This document shows, one piece after another, positions 31,412 through 40,300 of a stretch of DNA of 64,000 bases. A model generated the notes under the pieces. That model was not told where the DNA came from. It made no database searches and worked only from the letters and a program-made list of their open reading frames with translations. Made by a program: the position numbers and the translations under genes. The stretch spans positions 1,238,501 through 1,302,500 of the forward strand of contig NZ_CP064795.1 in the NCBI RefSeq assembly GCF_015644725.1, written 5' to 3'. This DNA is from Salinimonas marina (GTDB lineage: Bacteria > Pseudomonadota > Gammaproteobacteria > Enterobacterales > Alteromonadaceae). Each line of letters starts with the position of its first letter. The stretch's first letter is position 1.

Positions 31412-32728
31412 ATGTCTCAAAGCTCCTTTCATCCGGTTCAAAAATATCAGGTTTTTCAGCCCGAATGGTCAAAAGATGCGGTGATTTATCAGGTCAATAC
31501 CCGACAATTTGGCCCTCGCGGGACATTCAAAGACGTTGAGGATGGTCTTGCGCATATACAGGCGTTGGGTGCAGACATTATCTGGCTGATGCCGGTACAG
31601 CCGATAGGAGAAAAGCATCGTAAAGGAAGTCTGGGGTCGCCTTACGCGGTGAAGGATTATTATGGAATCAATCCTGAATTTGGTACCCCCGCCGAATTCA
31701 CCTCCTTGGTAGAGGCGATACATCAGCGTGGCATGCGGGTCATTCTTGACTGGGTTCCTAATCACAGCGCGTGGGATTGCAATCTGGTGGCTTCGCATCC
31801 CGAATGGTATGCCCGGGACTTCAACAATGATTTCAGACCCTCGCCGTGGTGGGACTGGCAGGACATCATTGAATTTGATTATGATCAGCCCGGGTTGCGA
31901 CACTATATGATTGAAGCCATGAAATTCTGGCTAAAAGAATATGATATTGATGGCTTTCGATGCGACGTAGCCGGCTATGTACCCAATGATTTTTGGGAGC
32001 AGGCGCGCCCGGCGCTAGAGACCGTCAAGCCAGTGTTCATGCTGGCTGAATGGGAAAATCGCGATCTTCATGAGCAAGCCTTTAATATGACTTATGCCTG
32101 GAGTTGGCATGAAACCATGCATGGTATTGCCAGCAACACGCTGCCGCTGGATAAGTTACGTAAGTATTATTCGTGGAATGAGCGTTCGTGGCCAGATAGC
32201 GCCTATCGTATGACCTTTGTCACTAATCACGATATGAATGCCTGGGATGGCACCCAGCATGCTATATTTGGGGATTTACTGGAGGCGGCCATGGTACTTT
32301 CGGTGATCGGTGAGGGCATGCCGCTGATTTATAACGGCCAGGAAGCGGGTGACAACAAGCAGCTGGCATTTTTTGAGCGAGATCCGATTGAGTGGCAGTC
32401 CCATCCGATAGGAACGCTGTATCGTGATCTGATTACCATCAAAAAACAGCACCGGGCCCTACATAATGGGCCATATGGCGCTACGATGCTGCAGGTACCC
32501 AATACCGTTATGGGCCAGGTTTTTAGTTTTGTGCGTCAGCAGGACGATGAAAAAATACTGGTTATTCTTAATCTGTCCCAACAACCGGCCACGGTGAGCT
32601 TTAACTCACCGTTATACCCGGGACACTACCTCGAGTTGTTAAGCCAGACTGAGTGCCATTTATCGACCCGCGAACCGATGACGCTGAACGCCGGTGAATA
32701 CCGGGTGTTAAAAAATCAGGCTGGTTAA
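31412..32728 (+). CDS. GH13 alpha-amylase-family glycosidase, cytoplasmic
   Basis: Alpha-glucan or alpha-glucoside hydrolase/transferase, 438 aa, no signal peptide. The (beta/alpha)8 barrel shows DWVPNHSAWD (region I), GFRCDVAGYV with the nucleophile Asp (region II), MLAEWEN with the acid/base Glu (region III) and FVTNHDMN with the stabilising Asp (region IV). A short C-terminal beta domain follows. The start is ATG 31412; a TTG two codons upstream is less likely. It stands alone, convergent with the Mrp operon, whose last gene overlaps its end by 21 nt. Substrate not predictable. Confidence 0.88.
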   Translation: MSQSSFHPVQKYQVFQPEWSKDAVIYQVNTRQFGPRGTFKDVEDGLAHIQALGADIIWLMPVQPIGEKHRKGSLGSPYAVKDYYGINPEFGTPAEFTSLVEAIHQRGMRVILDWVPNHSAWDCNLVASHPEWYARDFNNDFRPSPWWDWQDIIEFDYDQPGLRHYMIEAMKFWLKEYDIDGFRCDVAGYVPNDFWEQARPALETVKPVFMLAEWENRDLHEQAFNMTYAWSWHETMHGIASNTLPLDKLRKYYSWNERSWPDSAYRMTFVTNHDMNAWDGTQHAIFGDLLEAAMVLSVIGEGMPLIYNGQEAGDNKQLAFFERDPIEWQSHPIGTLYRDLITIKKQHRALHNGPYGATMLQVPNTVMGQVFSFVRQQDDEKILVILNLSQQPATVSFNSPLYPGHYLELLSQTECHLSTREPMTLNAGEYRVLKNQAG

Positions 32729-34393
32729 CGCCAGTAGCATCATCGCTATAAACACCCAGGCCATGCGGCGGGTGATGATAGTGACGGTGCCGGTAGGCGC
32801 CGGCTTTTCCCGCTGCTCAAGTTGCTCGGAAACACTGGTGCCAAGCTGACGCCCTTCATCACGCACCCGGCTGGCCATAGCCACAACTTTGCGGCCGGAT
32901 TTTGGCAACAGTTTACGATAGAACCATTCCGCATCCAGGTTCACCGAGCGCAATTCAGGTGGATACAGCCCTTGCTTGTTAAGCCACACAAACGCCAGCG
33001 CTGAGAAGAACAGCAACTGAATTTGGGTCAAAGTGTGAGTCAGGTCATAAGGGGTATAATCCAGCTTCCAGGGCAACAGCTGATACAGCCATTGAGGGTT
33101 TACGCCAATGGCGATACACAACACGGCAGCCAGCCCCATCGCCACCTGCATATTAACCGGTGCCTCTTTAGGGCGTAGTCCTGAATCGTGGGCAAAAAAA
33201 GCAAAGAACGGAATCTTAATGCCCGCATGGTGGAATACCCCGGCAGAGGCGAACAGCAGCATCAGCCAGATGATAATCTGGTCTTGTTCCAGCAGCGCCG
33301 CCATCACCATACTTTTACTGACAAACCCGCTAAACAGTGGGAAGGCCGAAATAGACGCTGCGCCCACCAGGCAAAACACCGTGGTACGTGGCATCGTCTT
33401 GTACAACCCGCCCAGGTGCGAGCCGTTGACATGCCCGACCCGGGTTAGTACCGCGCCCATGGTCATAAACAACAGGCCTTTAAAAATTACATCGTTAAAG
33501 GCATGGGCCACCGCGCCATTAAGTGCCAGTGCCGTGCCAATGCCGATACCGCACACCATAAAGCCAAGCTGGTTAATTAATGAGTAAGCCAGCACCTTAC
33601 GCAAATCATTTTCAATCACCGCATAAAAGATGGGGAAACATGTCATGGCCGCACCGATGTAAATCAGCAGCGGCTCGCCGGGGAACATACGGGCCAGTAA
33701 ATAGATTGCCACCTTGGTGGTAAACGCAGACAGATACAAGGTGCCGGTGGGCGTTGCCAGCGGGTAGGCATCGGTAAGCCAGGTATGCAAAAACGGAAAA
33801 CCACATTTTATACCCAGAGCAATAAATATCAGCCACGAAGCGCTGCCATCAAGGCCGACGTAGTCCAGTTTCAACGAACCGGTTTGCTGATACAGCATAA
33901 TGGCGCCAGCCAGCAGCAGTACGCCGGATACCACCTGAATGACCACATAGCGGTTGGCTGCCCGAATGGCTTCGGGCGTGCGACGGGCCCAGATTAAGAA
34001 TGCTGAGGTTATGGCAAGCAATTCCCAGAACATAAAGACGGTCAGCAAATCGCCTGCAAATACAGCTCCCAATGCGCTGCCTGCATACAATAAACCACAA
34101 ACCTGCTGGGTGTGATCCTTAACATGTAAAGAATAAATCAGGGCGATAAAGGCCGCGATATGAAACAGATAACCAAACAGTAAGCTCAGTTTATCCACAT
34201 GATAGAGCTGCAATACCAGATCGCCGATTTGCCAGGTCAGGCCGCCGGCTTCAGCATGGGTCATGTAAAGATTGAAGCCACCCCATAAAGGTGCCAGCAA
34301 CAACAGAACTTTAAGTTTTCCTTTGAGCAGCGGCGCCAATAAGGCAAACGCGAAAAATACCACGAAGGGCGGAAGGCTGGCGGTCCACATCAT
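32708..34393 (-). CDS. MrpD-like proton-translocating antiporter subunit, extra copy
   Basis: 561-aa membrane protein with about 14 spans and the proton_antipo_M core: ELLAITSAFLIW (conserved Glu), GIKCGFPFLHTWLTDAYPLATPTGTLYLSAFTTKVAIY (in two parts; conserved Lys residues) and AFPLFSGFVSKS. It has an extra C-terminal hydrophilic stretch and a final span. Last gene of the leftward Mrp operon, overlapping the preceding small gene by 4 nt. It is a third NuoL/M/N-type subunit in the cluster, beyond the two of classic Mrp. Its 3' end overlaps the convergent GH13 gene. Confidence 0.88.
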   Translation of the reverse strand: MMWTASLPPFVVFFAFALLAPLLKGKLKVLLLLAPLWGGFNLYMTHAEAGGLTWQIGDLVLQLYHVDKLSLLFGYLFHIAAFIALIYSLHVKDHTQQVCGLLYAGSALGAVFAGDLLTVFMFWELLAITSAFLIWARRTPEAIRAANRYVVIQVVSGVLLLAGAIMLYQQTGSLKLDYVGLDGSASWLIFIALGIKCGFPFLHTWLTDAYPLATPTGTLYLSAFTTKVAIYLLARMFPGEPLLIYIGAAMTCFPIFYAVIENDLRKVLAYSLINQLGFMVCGIGIGTALALNGAVAHAFNDVIFKGLLFMTMGAVLTRVGHVNGSHLGGLYKTMPRTTVFCLVGAASISAFPLFSGFVSKSMVMAALLEQDQIIIWLMLLFASAGVFHHAGIKIPFFAFFAHDSGLRPKEAPVNMQVAMGLAAVLCIAIGVNPQWLYQLLPWKLDYTPYDLTHTLTQIQLLFFSALAFVWLNKQGLYPPELRSVNLDAEWFYRKLLPKSGRKVVAMASRVRDEGRQLGTSVSEQLEQREKPAPTGTVTIITRRMAWVFIAMMLLALTSLIF

Positions 34394-34680
34394 TCTTGCT
34401 CCTGCCGGTCCGGCTTATTATTCAAGGGGGCTTCATAGTAGTCTTCGTCGCGCATAAGCAGCTTGCGTAGGCCTGAGGCCGCAAACACCAGCAGCACACA
34501 GGCAATAAACCCGTACAGGGCATAAAATGCAGGGATTTCTTCCAGCTCAGTATAGATATGCCGGTGTACGACAAAATCGGCCACGACCAGCAATGCGCAC
34601 AGTACATAAAAAATGCGCAGGATCCAGCTCACCACTTTAGGATCGTCAAAAAAGCCGTCCTGGGAAGGTTTGTCACTCAT
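34390..34680 (-). CDS. Small two-span membrane protein of the Mrp operon
   Basis: 96 aa from MSDKPSQDGFFDDPKVV (start 34680, overlapping the previous stop by 4 nt). Two spans, ILRIFYVLCALLVVADFVV and FYALYGFIACVLLVFAAS, are followed by an acidic tail. I do not know its function. Its place between two antiporter subunits and the 4-nt overlaps on both sides say it is part of the complex or its assembly. A longer upstream frame runs inside the neighbouring gene and is rejected. Confidence 0.8.
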   Translation of the reverse strand: MSDKPSQDGFFDDPKVVSWILRIFYVLCALLVVADFVVHRHIYTELEEIPAFYALYGFIACVLLVFAASGLRKLLMRDEDYYEAPLNNKPDRQEQE

Positions 34681-36152
34681 GGTTGGCCTCCACCTACAAT
34701 GCTTTGCGCCAGTTCCAGGAAAAGGTCTGGCTGGAAAAAGAAATAAACACAGGCGGCCGATGGGATCACCATGGCCACCAGACAAGGCCAGGGCGCTTCG
34801 GTGACATCGGACGCCGTGTCAGCCAGGGGTTTAAACCAGGCATTGACCGGGATCGTCAATAAATACCAGATGTTTAAAAGCGTACTAAGCATCAGGGTGA
34901 TACTTAACGCCCACCCCAGCCACGCAGGGCCGGCAAAGGCGCTGGCACCGCTAACCAGGTACCATTTGCTCCACATGCCGCCCAGCAGCGGGATACCAAT
35001 TATACTCATGGCGCCTATCGCAAAGCAGGCAAAGGTAATCGGCATTTTGCTGGCCAGGCCATCGAACTGACTGACCTTGGTTTTATGCGCTGCAACTAAA
35101 ATGGCGCCTGCCGCAAAGAACAAGGTGATTTTCGCAAAAGCATGCATGGCAATATGCAGGGTAGCGCCCACTAAGGCCACCTGATTCACCATCAATGCGC
35201 CCAGGACAATATAACTAAGCTGACTGATCGTACTGTATGCCAGACGTTCCTTAAGATTATCCCGGGTCATCGCGACCAACGAAGCCAGAATAATAGTAGC
35301 CATAGGGATCAGCAGTAAATATTCAGTATTTACGCTTTGGGCAATAACATCAGGGCCGAAGATAAACAGCACCACTTTCAAAACGGTGAAAACACCGGCT
35401 TTAACCACCGCCACGGCGTGCAACAGTGCACTAACCGGAGTGGGGGCCACCATTGCTGATGGCAGCCAGCGATGCAATGGCATAATACCGGCTTTACTGA
35501 TCCCTAGTAAAAAGATCAGCAGTAAGGGCGCAATAAACAACGCGTCCATATTGCCTGCCAGGATACCGTTTTGGGAAAAGCTCAGGGTCCCGGCCTGAAT
35601 GTAGGTAATTACGATGGCAGGTAAAAAGAAAGCAATGGAAGAACCCATCAGAATCAATAGATATTTGCGAGCGCCAGCCCGTGCAGTGGGGGTGCCGGCG
35701 TGGGCTACCAGCGGATAGGTACCAACGGTAAGAACTTCGTAAAACAAAAACAGGGTCAGTAAGTTTTCCGCAAAGGCGATAGCCATCACACAGGCAATAG
35801 AGACGGCAAACAGTATATAAAAGCGGGTTTGATTACGCTCGTGGTGAGCGCGCATGTATCCCATGGCGTACAGGGTTGTCACAATCCACAGGCTGCTGGC
35901 TATAAGCGCAAACATAACGCCGAAACGGTTCAGGGCAAAAGCAATTTCAAGTCCTTCTACCGGTGTCGCCATAACCAGGGTGGCGGCTTCGCCAGGCAGT
36001 TGGTACAACCTGCAAATGACCGCAAACAGCAAGGTTGCGGTAATCACCGACACACTTTCACGCAGATTGGGTCGGCTTGAGGTCAGGCTAATTAATACCG
36101 CACCTGCTAACGGTAGCAGTAATGCAATAAGCAGCAGAGCAGAGGCACTCAT
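34677..36152 (-). CDS. NuoL/MrpA-N-like proton-translocating subunit
   Basis: 491-aa membrane protein. The core reads GISKAGIMPLHRWLPSAMVAPTPVSALLHAVAVVKAGVF (conserved Lys residues and the LLHA-VKAG motif), STISQLSYIVLGALM and GIPLLGGMWSKW. The SALLHA-VVKAG wording is closer to NuoL and the N-terminal half of MrpA than to MrpD. It may fill the place of the missing MrpA N-terminal domain, whose C-terminal part is a separate gene (38428-38988). Overlaps both neighbours by 4 nt. Confidence 0.83.
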   Translation of the reverse strand: MSASALLLIALLLPLAGAVLISLTSSRPNLRESVSVITATLLFAVICRLYQLPGEAATLVMATPVEGLEIAFALNRFGVMFALIASSLWIVTTLYAMGYMRAHHERNQTRFYILFAVSIACVMAIAFAENLLTLFLFYEVLTVGTYPLVAHAGTPTARAGARKYLLILMGSSIAFFLPAIVITYIQAGTLSFSQNGILAGNMDALFIAPLLLIFLLGISKAGIMPLHRWLPSAMVAPTPVSALLHAVAVVKAGVFTVLKVVLFIFGPDVIAQSVNTEYLLLIPMATIILASLVAMTRDNLKERLAYSTISQLSYIVLGALMVNQVALVGATLHIAMHAFAKITLFFAAGAILVAAHKTKVSQFDGLASKMPITFACFAIGAMSIIGIPLLGGMWSKWYLVSGASAFAGPAWLGWALSITLMLSTLLNIWYLLTIPVNAWFKPLADTASDVTEAPWPCLVAMVIPSAACVYFFFQPDLFLELAQSIVGGGQP

Positions 36153-37648
36153 TGACCACCTCCGCTACGAAATAACACTTCTACCGCGGTATTGGCGGCC
36201 TCCAGTGGGATTGCGGTATACAATCCAAAATAAAAGCAGGCTACCACCATCAGGTAGCAGCAACAGGTAGCGACCGGCAACTCCGGCACAATTTCTTTGC
36301 CCGAACCGACCTTGTGGACCGTCAGCTTTTGAGGGCCATCAAAATACAAGGCTTCGATAATCTTCCAGACATACATAATGGCCATGATCGATGCCACCAG
36401 AATAGAGCCCGCGACAATATAATTGTCATTTTCTAAAGCTCCCTGCACCAGATACCATTTGCTGACGAAGCCGGCGGTGCCCGGTACGCCAATCAGGCTA
36501 AGGCCGGCCAGGGCAAAGGCGCCGGTGGTCCAGGGCATGGTTTTGCCTGCCCCCCGCAGTTTTTCCAGGTTGGTGGTATGAAGACGCATTAACACCAGGC
36601 CGGCGGCCATAAACAGGGCAGCTTTGGTAATGGCGTGATTGAACATATGTACCGTCGCTGCAATCAAACCTGCTTCATTGTTCAGACCCACGCCGACCAC
36701 CATGTAGCCCAACTGAGCCACACTGGAATAGGCAAGCAGTCGCTTAATGGAAATCTGACACAAGGCTTTGTAGGAACCATACAACATTCCCAGGCAGCCA
36801 CTTAACAACAGCAGTCCGGGCAAAAGCATATCGGCCCAGTAGGCGCTGGGGAATACGTGATACAAGGTTCTGATCAGCACATAAATAGCTACCTTGGTAG
36901 AGGTGGATGCCAGAAAAACCGTGACCATGGTGGGAGCCTGAGTATACGCTTCAGGAAGCCACGAATGCAGCGGAAAGGCGGCTGCTTTCAGGGTCAGGCC
37001 GATCAACATAAACAGCAAGGCGGTCAGAACCAGGGTCATTGATGAGTAGTCGTCGAAGCGCGCGGCGATATCCGCCATATTCAGCGTGCCCGAGGCGGCA
37101 TACAAAAAACCAATTCCCAGCAAAAAGAAGGTTGCCCCCAGGGTGCCAGCCATCAGGTAATTAAACGACGCTACCAGGGCCTGACGCTTTTGTCCCATAG
37201 CGATTAATGCATAAGAAGACAGCGACGATATTTCCAGGAATACAAATAAGTTAAAAATATCGCCGGTCAGGGCCATACCCATCAAACCTAATATAACCAA
37301 CTGAAATGCGGCGTAAAAAAGATGGATTTGCGAATCATCAATTTCCTGTTGCACACTTTTGCTGCCATAGATCACACTGATAAGGGCGATAAACGCAACG
37401 ATTACTGCAACCAGGGCATTGAGTGAGTCAATGACGTATTCGATACCCCAGGGTGGCTTCCAGCCGCCCAGCTCATAATGAATAACCTCGCCGCTGATCA
37501 CATGTTGCAGCACTATCGCACTTAGCACGGCTAATGCCAGACACGTTACCAGGGTAATAGTCCAGGCAACCTGACGGTTTGCGATCATCGCGGTAATGGG
37601 AGCGCTGATAAGCGGAATCACTACCAGTAACACCGTAAACAATTCCAT
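36149..37648 (-). CDS. mrpD: Mrp antiporter subunit D
   Basis: 499-aa antiporter-like subunit with about 14 spans. Key regions: NLFVFLEISSLSSYALIAMG (conserved Glu), LTLKAAAFPLHSWLPEAYTQAPTMVTVF (in two parts), STSTKVAIYVLIR and GVPGTAGFVSKWYLV. Directly follows mrpC with a one-base overlap, as in standard mrp operons. Drives Na+/H+ exchange for pH and salt homeostasis as part of the multi-subunit inner-membrane complex. Confidence 0.92.
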   Translation of the reverse strand: MELFTVLLVVIPLISAPITAMIANRQVAWTITLVTCLALAVLSAIVLQHVISGEVIHYELGGWKPPWGIEYVIDSLNALVAVIVAFIALISVIYGSKSVQQEIDDSQIHLFYAAFQLVILGLMGMALTGDIFNLFVFLEISSLSSYALIAMGQKRQALVASFNYLMAGTLGATFFLLGIGFLYAASGTLNMADIAARFDDYSSMTLVLTALLFMLIGLTLKAAAFPLHSWLPEAYTQAPTMVTVFLASTSTKVAIYVLIRTLYHVFPSAYWADMLLPGLLLLSGCLGMLYGSYKALCQISIKRLLAYSSVAQLGYMVVGVGLNNEAGLIAATVHMFNHAITKAALFMAAGLVLMRLHTTNLEKLRGAGKTMPWTTGAFALAGLSLIGVPGTAGFVSKWYLVQGALENDNYIVAGSILVASIMAIMYVWKIIEALYFDGPQKLTVHKVGSGKEIVPELPVATCCCYLMVVACFYFGLYTAIPLEAANTAVEVLFRSGGGQ

Positions 37649-38016
37649 CAGTCCAGCTCCTCTTTTTCCATCTGATGGTGAATGTTGTCTTCTTCCATGC
37701 TGTCATAAGCCCTACGAATTCGGATAATAAGGGCAAAGCCCAGGGCCATGGTCGCCACGCCAACCACGATGGCCGTCAGCATCAATACCTGGGGGAGGGG
37801 ATTTGCATAACGGGTAGCTGACTCGGTGATTATGGGAGCGGTACCGCCATCCACCTTACCCAGGCTGACATAAAACAAGATAACCGCGGTCTGAAACATA
37901 CTGAGTCCCGCCAGTTTTTTCATTAAATTCGGGCTGCTCATCATGGTGAACATGCCAATCATCATGACCCCGATAATGAGCCAGTAATTTATGTGTCCAA
38001 GCAGATAAGCCATCAT
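37648..38016 (-). CDS. mrpC: Mrp antiporter subunit C
   Basis: 122-aa NuoK-like protein with three spans: YWLIIGVMMIGMFTMMS, SMFQTAVILFYVSLG and the long segment LPQVLMLTAIVVGVATMALGFALI (in two parts). The PLPQVLMLTAIVVG stretch is the MrpC/NuoK signature. Overlaps mrpB by 4 nt. Confidence 0.92.
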   Translation of the reverse strand: MMAYLLGHINYWLIIGVMMIGMFTMMSSPNLMKKLAGLSMFQTAVILFYVSLGKVDGGTAPIITESATRYANPLPQVLMLTAIVVGVATMALGFALIIRIRRAYDSMEEDNIHHQMEKEELD

Positions 38017-38435
38017 TGTGGTGGAATTGTCCTTGCAAAGGTGTAAAACAACAGCAACATGACGCAGGCCACGGTAATACCCACACCAAGCTCAATCAAA
38101 ATAATTCCCAGGTGCTGGCCAGCTACGGGAGTGCCGGCCAGTACGCTATAATTTAAAAAGGTTGCCCCTTTGAATAGGGACACCACGCCGACGCCGGCAA
38201 ACAGTAAGACGCCCAGCGAGGCGCCAATACGCAGTATTGCTTCAGGCACGACGCGGGTTGTGGCATCCACTCCATAAACCAGGGCATACAATAAAAAAGC
38301 ACTGCTGAAGATAACCCCGGCCTGAAAGCCGCCTCCCGGGCTATAATCACCATGAAACTGCACATACAGGGCGAACAACAAAATAACCGGCACCAGCCAT
38401 TTGGTTACAACCCGTAAAATCAGACTGTCACTCAT
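38013..38435 (-). CDS. mrpB: Mrp antiporter subunit B
   Basis: 140-aa membrane protein with four spans. It has the family motif FHGDYSPGGGFQAGVIFSSAFLLY and the final GVGITVACVMLLLFYTFA. It overlaps the preceding gene by 8 nt and mrpC by 4 nt. Needed for antiport in characterised Mrp systems. Confidence 0.92.
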   Translation of the reverse strand: MSDSLILRVVTKWLVPVILLFALYVQFHGDYSPGGGFQAGVIFSSAFLLYALVYGVDATTRVVPEAILRIGASLGVLLFAGVGVVSLFKGATFLNYSVLAGTPVAGQHLGIILIELGVGITVACVMLLLFYTFARTIPPQ

Positions 38436-38988
38436 CGTTTCTCCTGGCTTTTAAATGCACTTTTTCGCGGCGGCCCAATAACAACAACACACCAATACCC
38501 GCGGTTAACACCACGGTAACCTCGCCTAAGGTGTCAAAGCCGCGATAACTGGCCAGCACCGCGGTCACCAGATTCGGTACGCCGGTTTCCTCGGCCCCTT
38601 TTTCAATATAATGTCGGGCGACCTGCTGATAAGAAGGGGTTTGGGTATCGCCAAAATTTGGTAAATCCTGAATCCCGAAGATTACCAGCGACCCCATAGA
38701 CAGGCTCAGCAGCAATGGCAACACCCGTTTACCCGGTTTAATGGGCGCGCTGTGACCGTGACGCACCGCCGCCAGTGTTACCAGCATCAGCACCGTGGAG
38801 ATGCCGGTGCCGACGGCGGCTTCTGTGAAAGCCACATCGGGGGCATCAAGCACCACAAATAAGCTGGATACCAGCAAGCTATACAGGCCAAACAACATCA
38901 CCATGGCCAGCAACACTTTTACCCGCATCACCGCAAAGGCGGTAACCAGTAAAAAAATCAACAATACCGTATTAAGTAACAAACTCAT
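38428..38988 (-). CDS. MrpA C-terminal-like subunit (DUF4040/MbhD plus MbhE)
   Basis: 186-aa membrane protein. Its first half (MLFGLYSLLVSSLFVVLDAPDVAFTEAAVG, in parts) is the DUF4040/MbhD domain that forms the end of MrpA in Bacillus; its second half (VTAVLASYRGFDTLGEVTVVLTAGIGVLLLL) matches MbhE. In this operon these domains are a free-standing protein rather than part of a long MrpA. Overlaps mrpG by 4 nt and mrpB by 8 nt. Confidence 0.88.
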   Translation of the reverse strand: MSLLLNTVLLIFLLVTAFAVMRVKVLLAMVMLFGLYSLLVSSLFVVLDAPDVAFTEAAVGTGISTVLMLVTLAAVRHGHSAPIKPGKRVLPLLLSLSMGSLVIFGIQDLPNFGDTQTPSYQQVARHYIEKGAEETGVPNLVTAVLASYRGFDTLGEVTVVLTAGIGVLLLLGRREKVHLKARRNDE

Positions 38989-39305
38989 GATAAGTCGGCC
39001 TCGTCATTATTTTTGGAGGCGTCGCCTGGTAAGCCCCAGCGCCACGCACTATTGGCCAGTGCGTAAGACGATACCGGACTGGTAAACAACAAAAATAAGA
39101 ACACAATCAGCAATTTTGCGGTGGTAAGAGACCAGCCCGACTGACAAGCTAAGCCGGCCAGCAGCAAAAAAGAACACAGGGTATCGGTGATCCCCACCGC
39201 GTGCAGGCGGGAGTAAAAATCAGGAAGCCGGAATAAACCCAGACCGCCGGTCAGGCTTAAAAAACAAGCCAGAAACACCAGTACATAAGACAGTATCTCC
39301 ATCAT
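38985..39305 (-). CDS. mrpG: Mrp antiporter subunit G
   Basis: 106-aa three-span protein with GGLGLFRLPDFYSRLHAVGITDTLCSFLLL, the MrpG signature (LPDxYxRLHA). Third gene of the operon, overlapping mrpF by 4 nt. The hydrophilic C-terminal tail is short. Confidence 0.92.
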   Translation of the reverse strand: MMEILSYVLVFLACFLSLTGGLGLFRLPDFYSRLHAVGITDTLCSFLLLAGLACQSGWSLTTAKLLIVFLFLLFTSPVSSYALANSAWRWGLPGDASKNNDEADLS

Positions 39306-39610
39306 GGTTGCTTGTGCTCCTCATCCGGATCCGTATTGTCGGTGCTGGCAAAAAAGCGACCGCGCTCGACCAGGCGAAGTGCAGCCACCACCCCGATAAA
39401 ATTCAGCAATGAATACAACAAAGCAATATCCAGCAGATCTTCTCGGCCTGAAAAAAAGGCGATGAGCGCGACCAGCAGTACCGCTTTTGTTCCAAACATA
39501 TTCACCGCTAAAATACGATCAAATACGGTTGGGCCGACAAAGGCGCGCGCCAGAGCCAGGGCCATAGTGACCAGAAACGCGATGCCCGCGCCCAGATACA
39601 ATGCATTCAT
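39302..39610 (-). CDS. mrpF: Mrp antiporter subunit F
   Basis: 102-aa three-span protein. FVGPTVFDRILAVNMFGTKAVLLVAL carries the DRIxAxN motif of MrpF, and DIALLYSLLNFIGVVAALRLVERG closes the family domain. Overlaps mrpE and mrpG by 4 nt each. Confidence 0.92.
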   Translation of the reverse strand: MNALYLGAGIAFLVTMALALARAFVGPTVFDRILAVNMFGTKAVLLVALIAFFSGREDLLDIALLYSLLNFIGVVAALRLVERGRFFASTDNTDPDEEHKQP

Positions 39611-40119
39611 AGTGTTTTTCTTTTGTTACGGGGCGCGACAATCCGCACATCGGACTGCTTGATGCGCGGGATGATATCACTCATGTTGCCGTCGGCCAGA
39701 TCCTGAGCGCCTTCTGCACTGATGCTGTGAATCAGCAGCGTATCTTTTTCTACCACCATGCTTACCGTGCCGGGCGTCAGAGTGACAGCATTGGCATAGA
39801 TAACCTGGGACAACGGATTGTCAAAGGGCAGGGGGATCTCACGAAAGGTGGGGGTCGCTTTGCGAATGCCGTAAATGCGCAGACACACGTCGATATTCGA
39901 CATGACCACTAATCGACTTAGCCGTACTATAAACATGAACAGATCGGTGCTGACCGGGATATGAAATTGCTCGTGGTCAATTTCGTCCATGCGCCAGTCA
40001 AGCCACAATACCAGCGCCACTGAGGCAGCACCCAGGCTGAGCAGAAGAATAGAGAAGTGACCAGACAATAGTACCCATAGCGCACAGAGTATGATCGCCA
40101 GCCTGATGGTGGATTTCAC
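39607..40119 (-). CDS. mrpE: Mrp antiporter subunit E
   Basis: 170-aa protein: two N-terminal spans (LAIILCALWVLLSGHFSILLLSLGAASVALVLWL) then a cytoplasmic domain with YANAVTLTPGTVSMVVEKDTLLIHSI, the MrpE signature. First gene of the leftward operon, so the promoter should lie in 40120-40300, an AT-rich divergent region shared with yoaA. Confidence 0.91.
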   Translation of the reverse strand: MKSTIRLAIILCALWVLLSGHFSILLLSLGAASVALVLWLDWRMDEIDHEQFHIPVSTDLFMFIVRLSRLVVMSNIDVCLRIYGIRKATPTFREIPLPFDNPLSQVIYANAVTLTPGTVSMVVEKDTLLIHSISAEGAQDLADGNMSDIIPRIKQSDVRIVAPRNKRKTL

Positions 40120-40300
40120 GTTCTTGTTCCCTAATTATTGCTTTTTTTAAAGGTTTATTATTTTTTACTGCATAGGCTTTTACTAACCCTAGCCGAAAAA
40201 CCGATCAAAATGCAAAAATAACAAATGATTAAATTATAGTGGCTCGCCATTTTGAGGCAGAGTCTGGCATAATAGCGCTTTTCAGTTATCTGCGGTTTGT

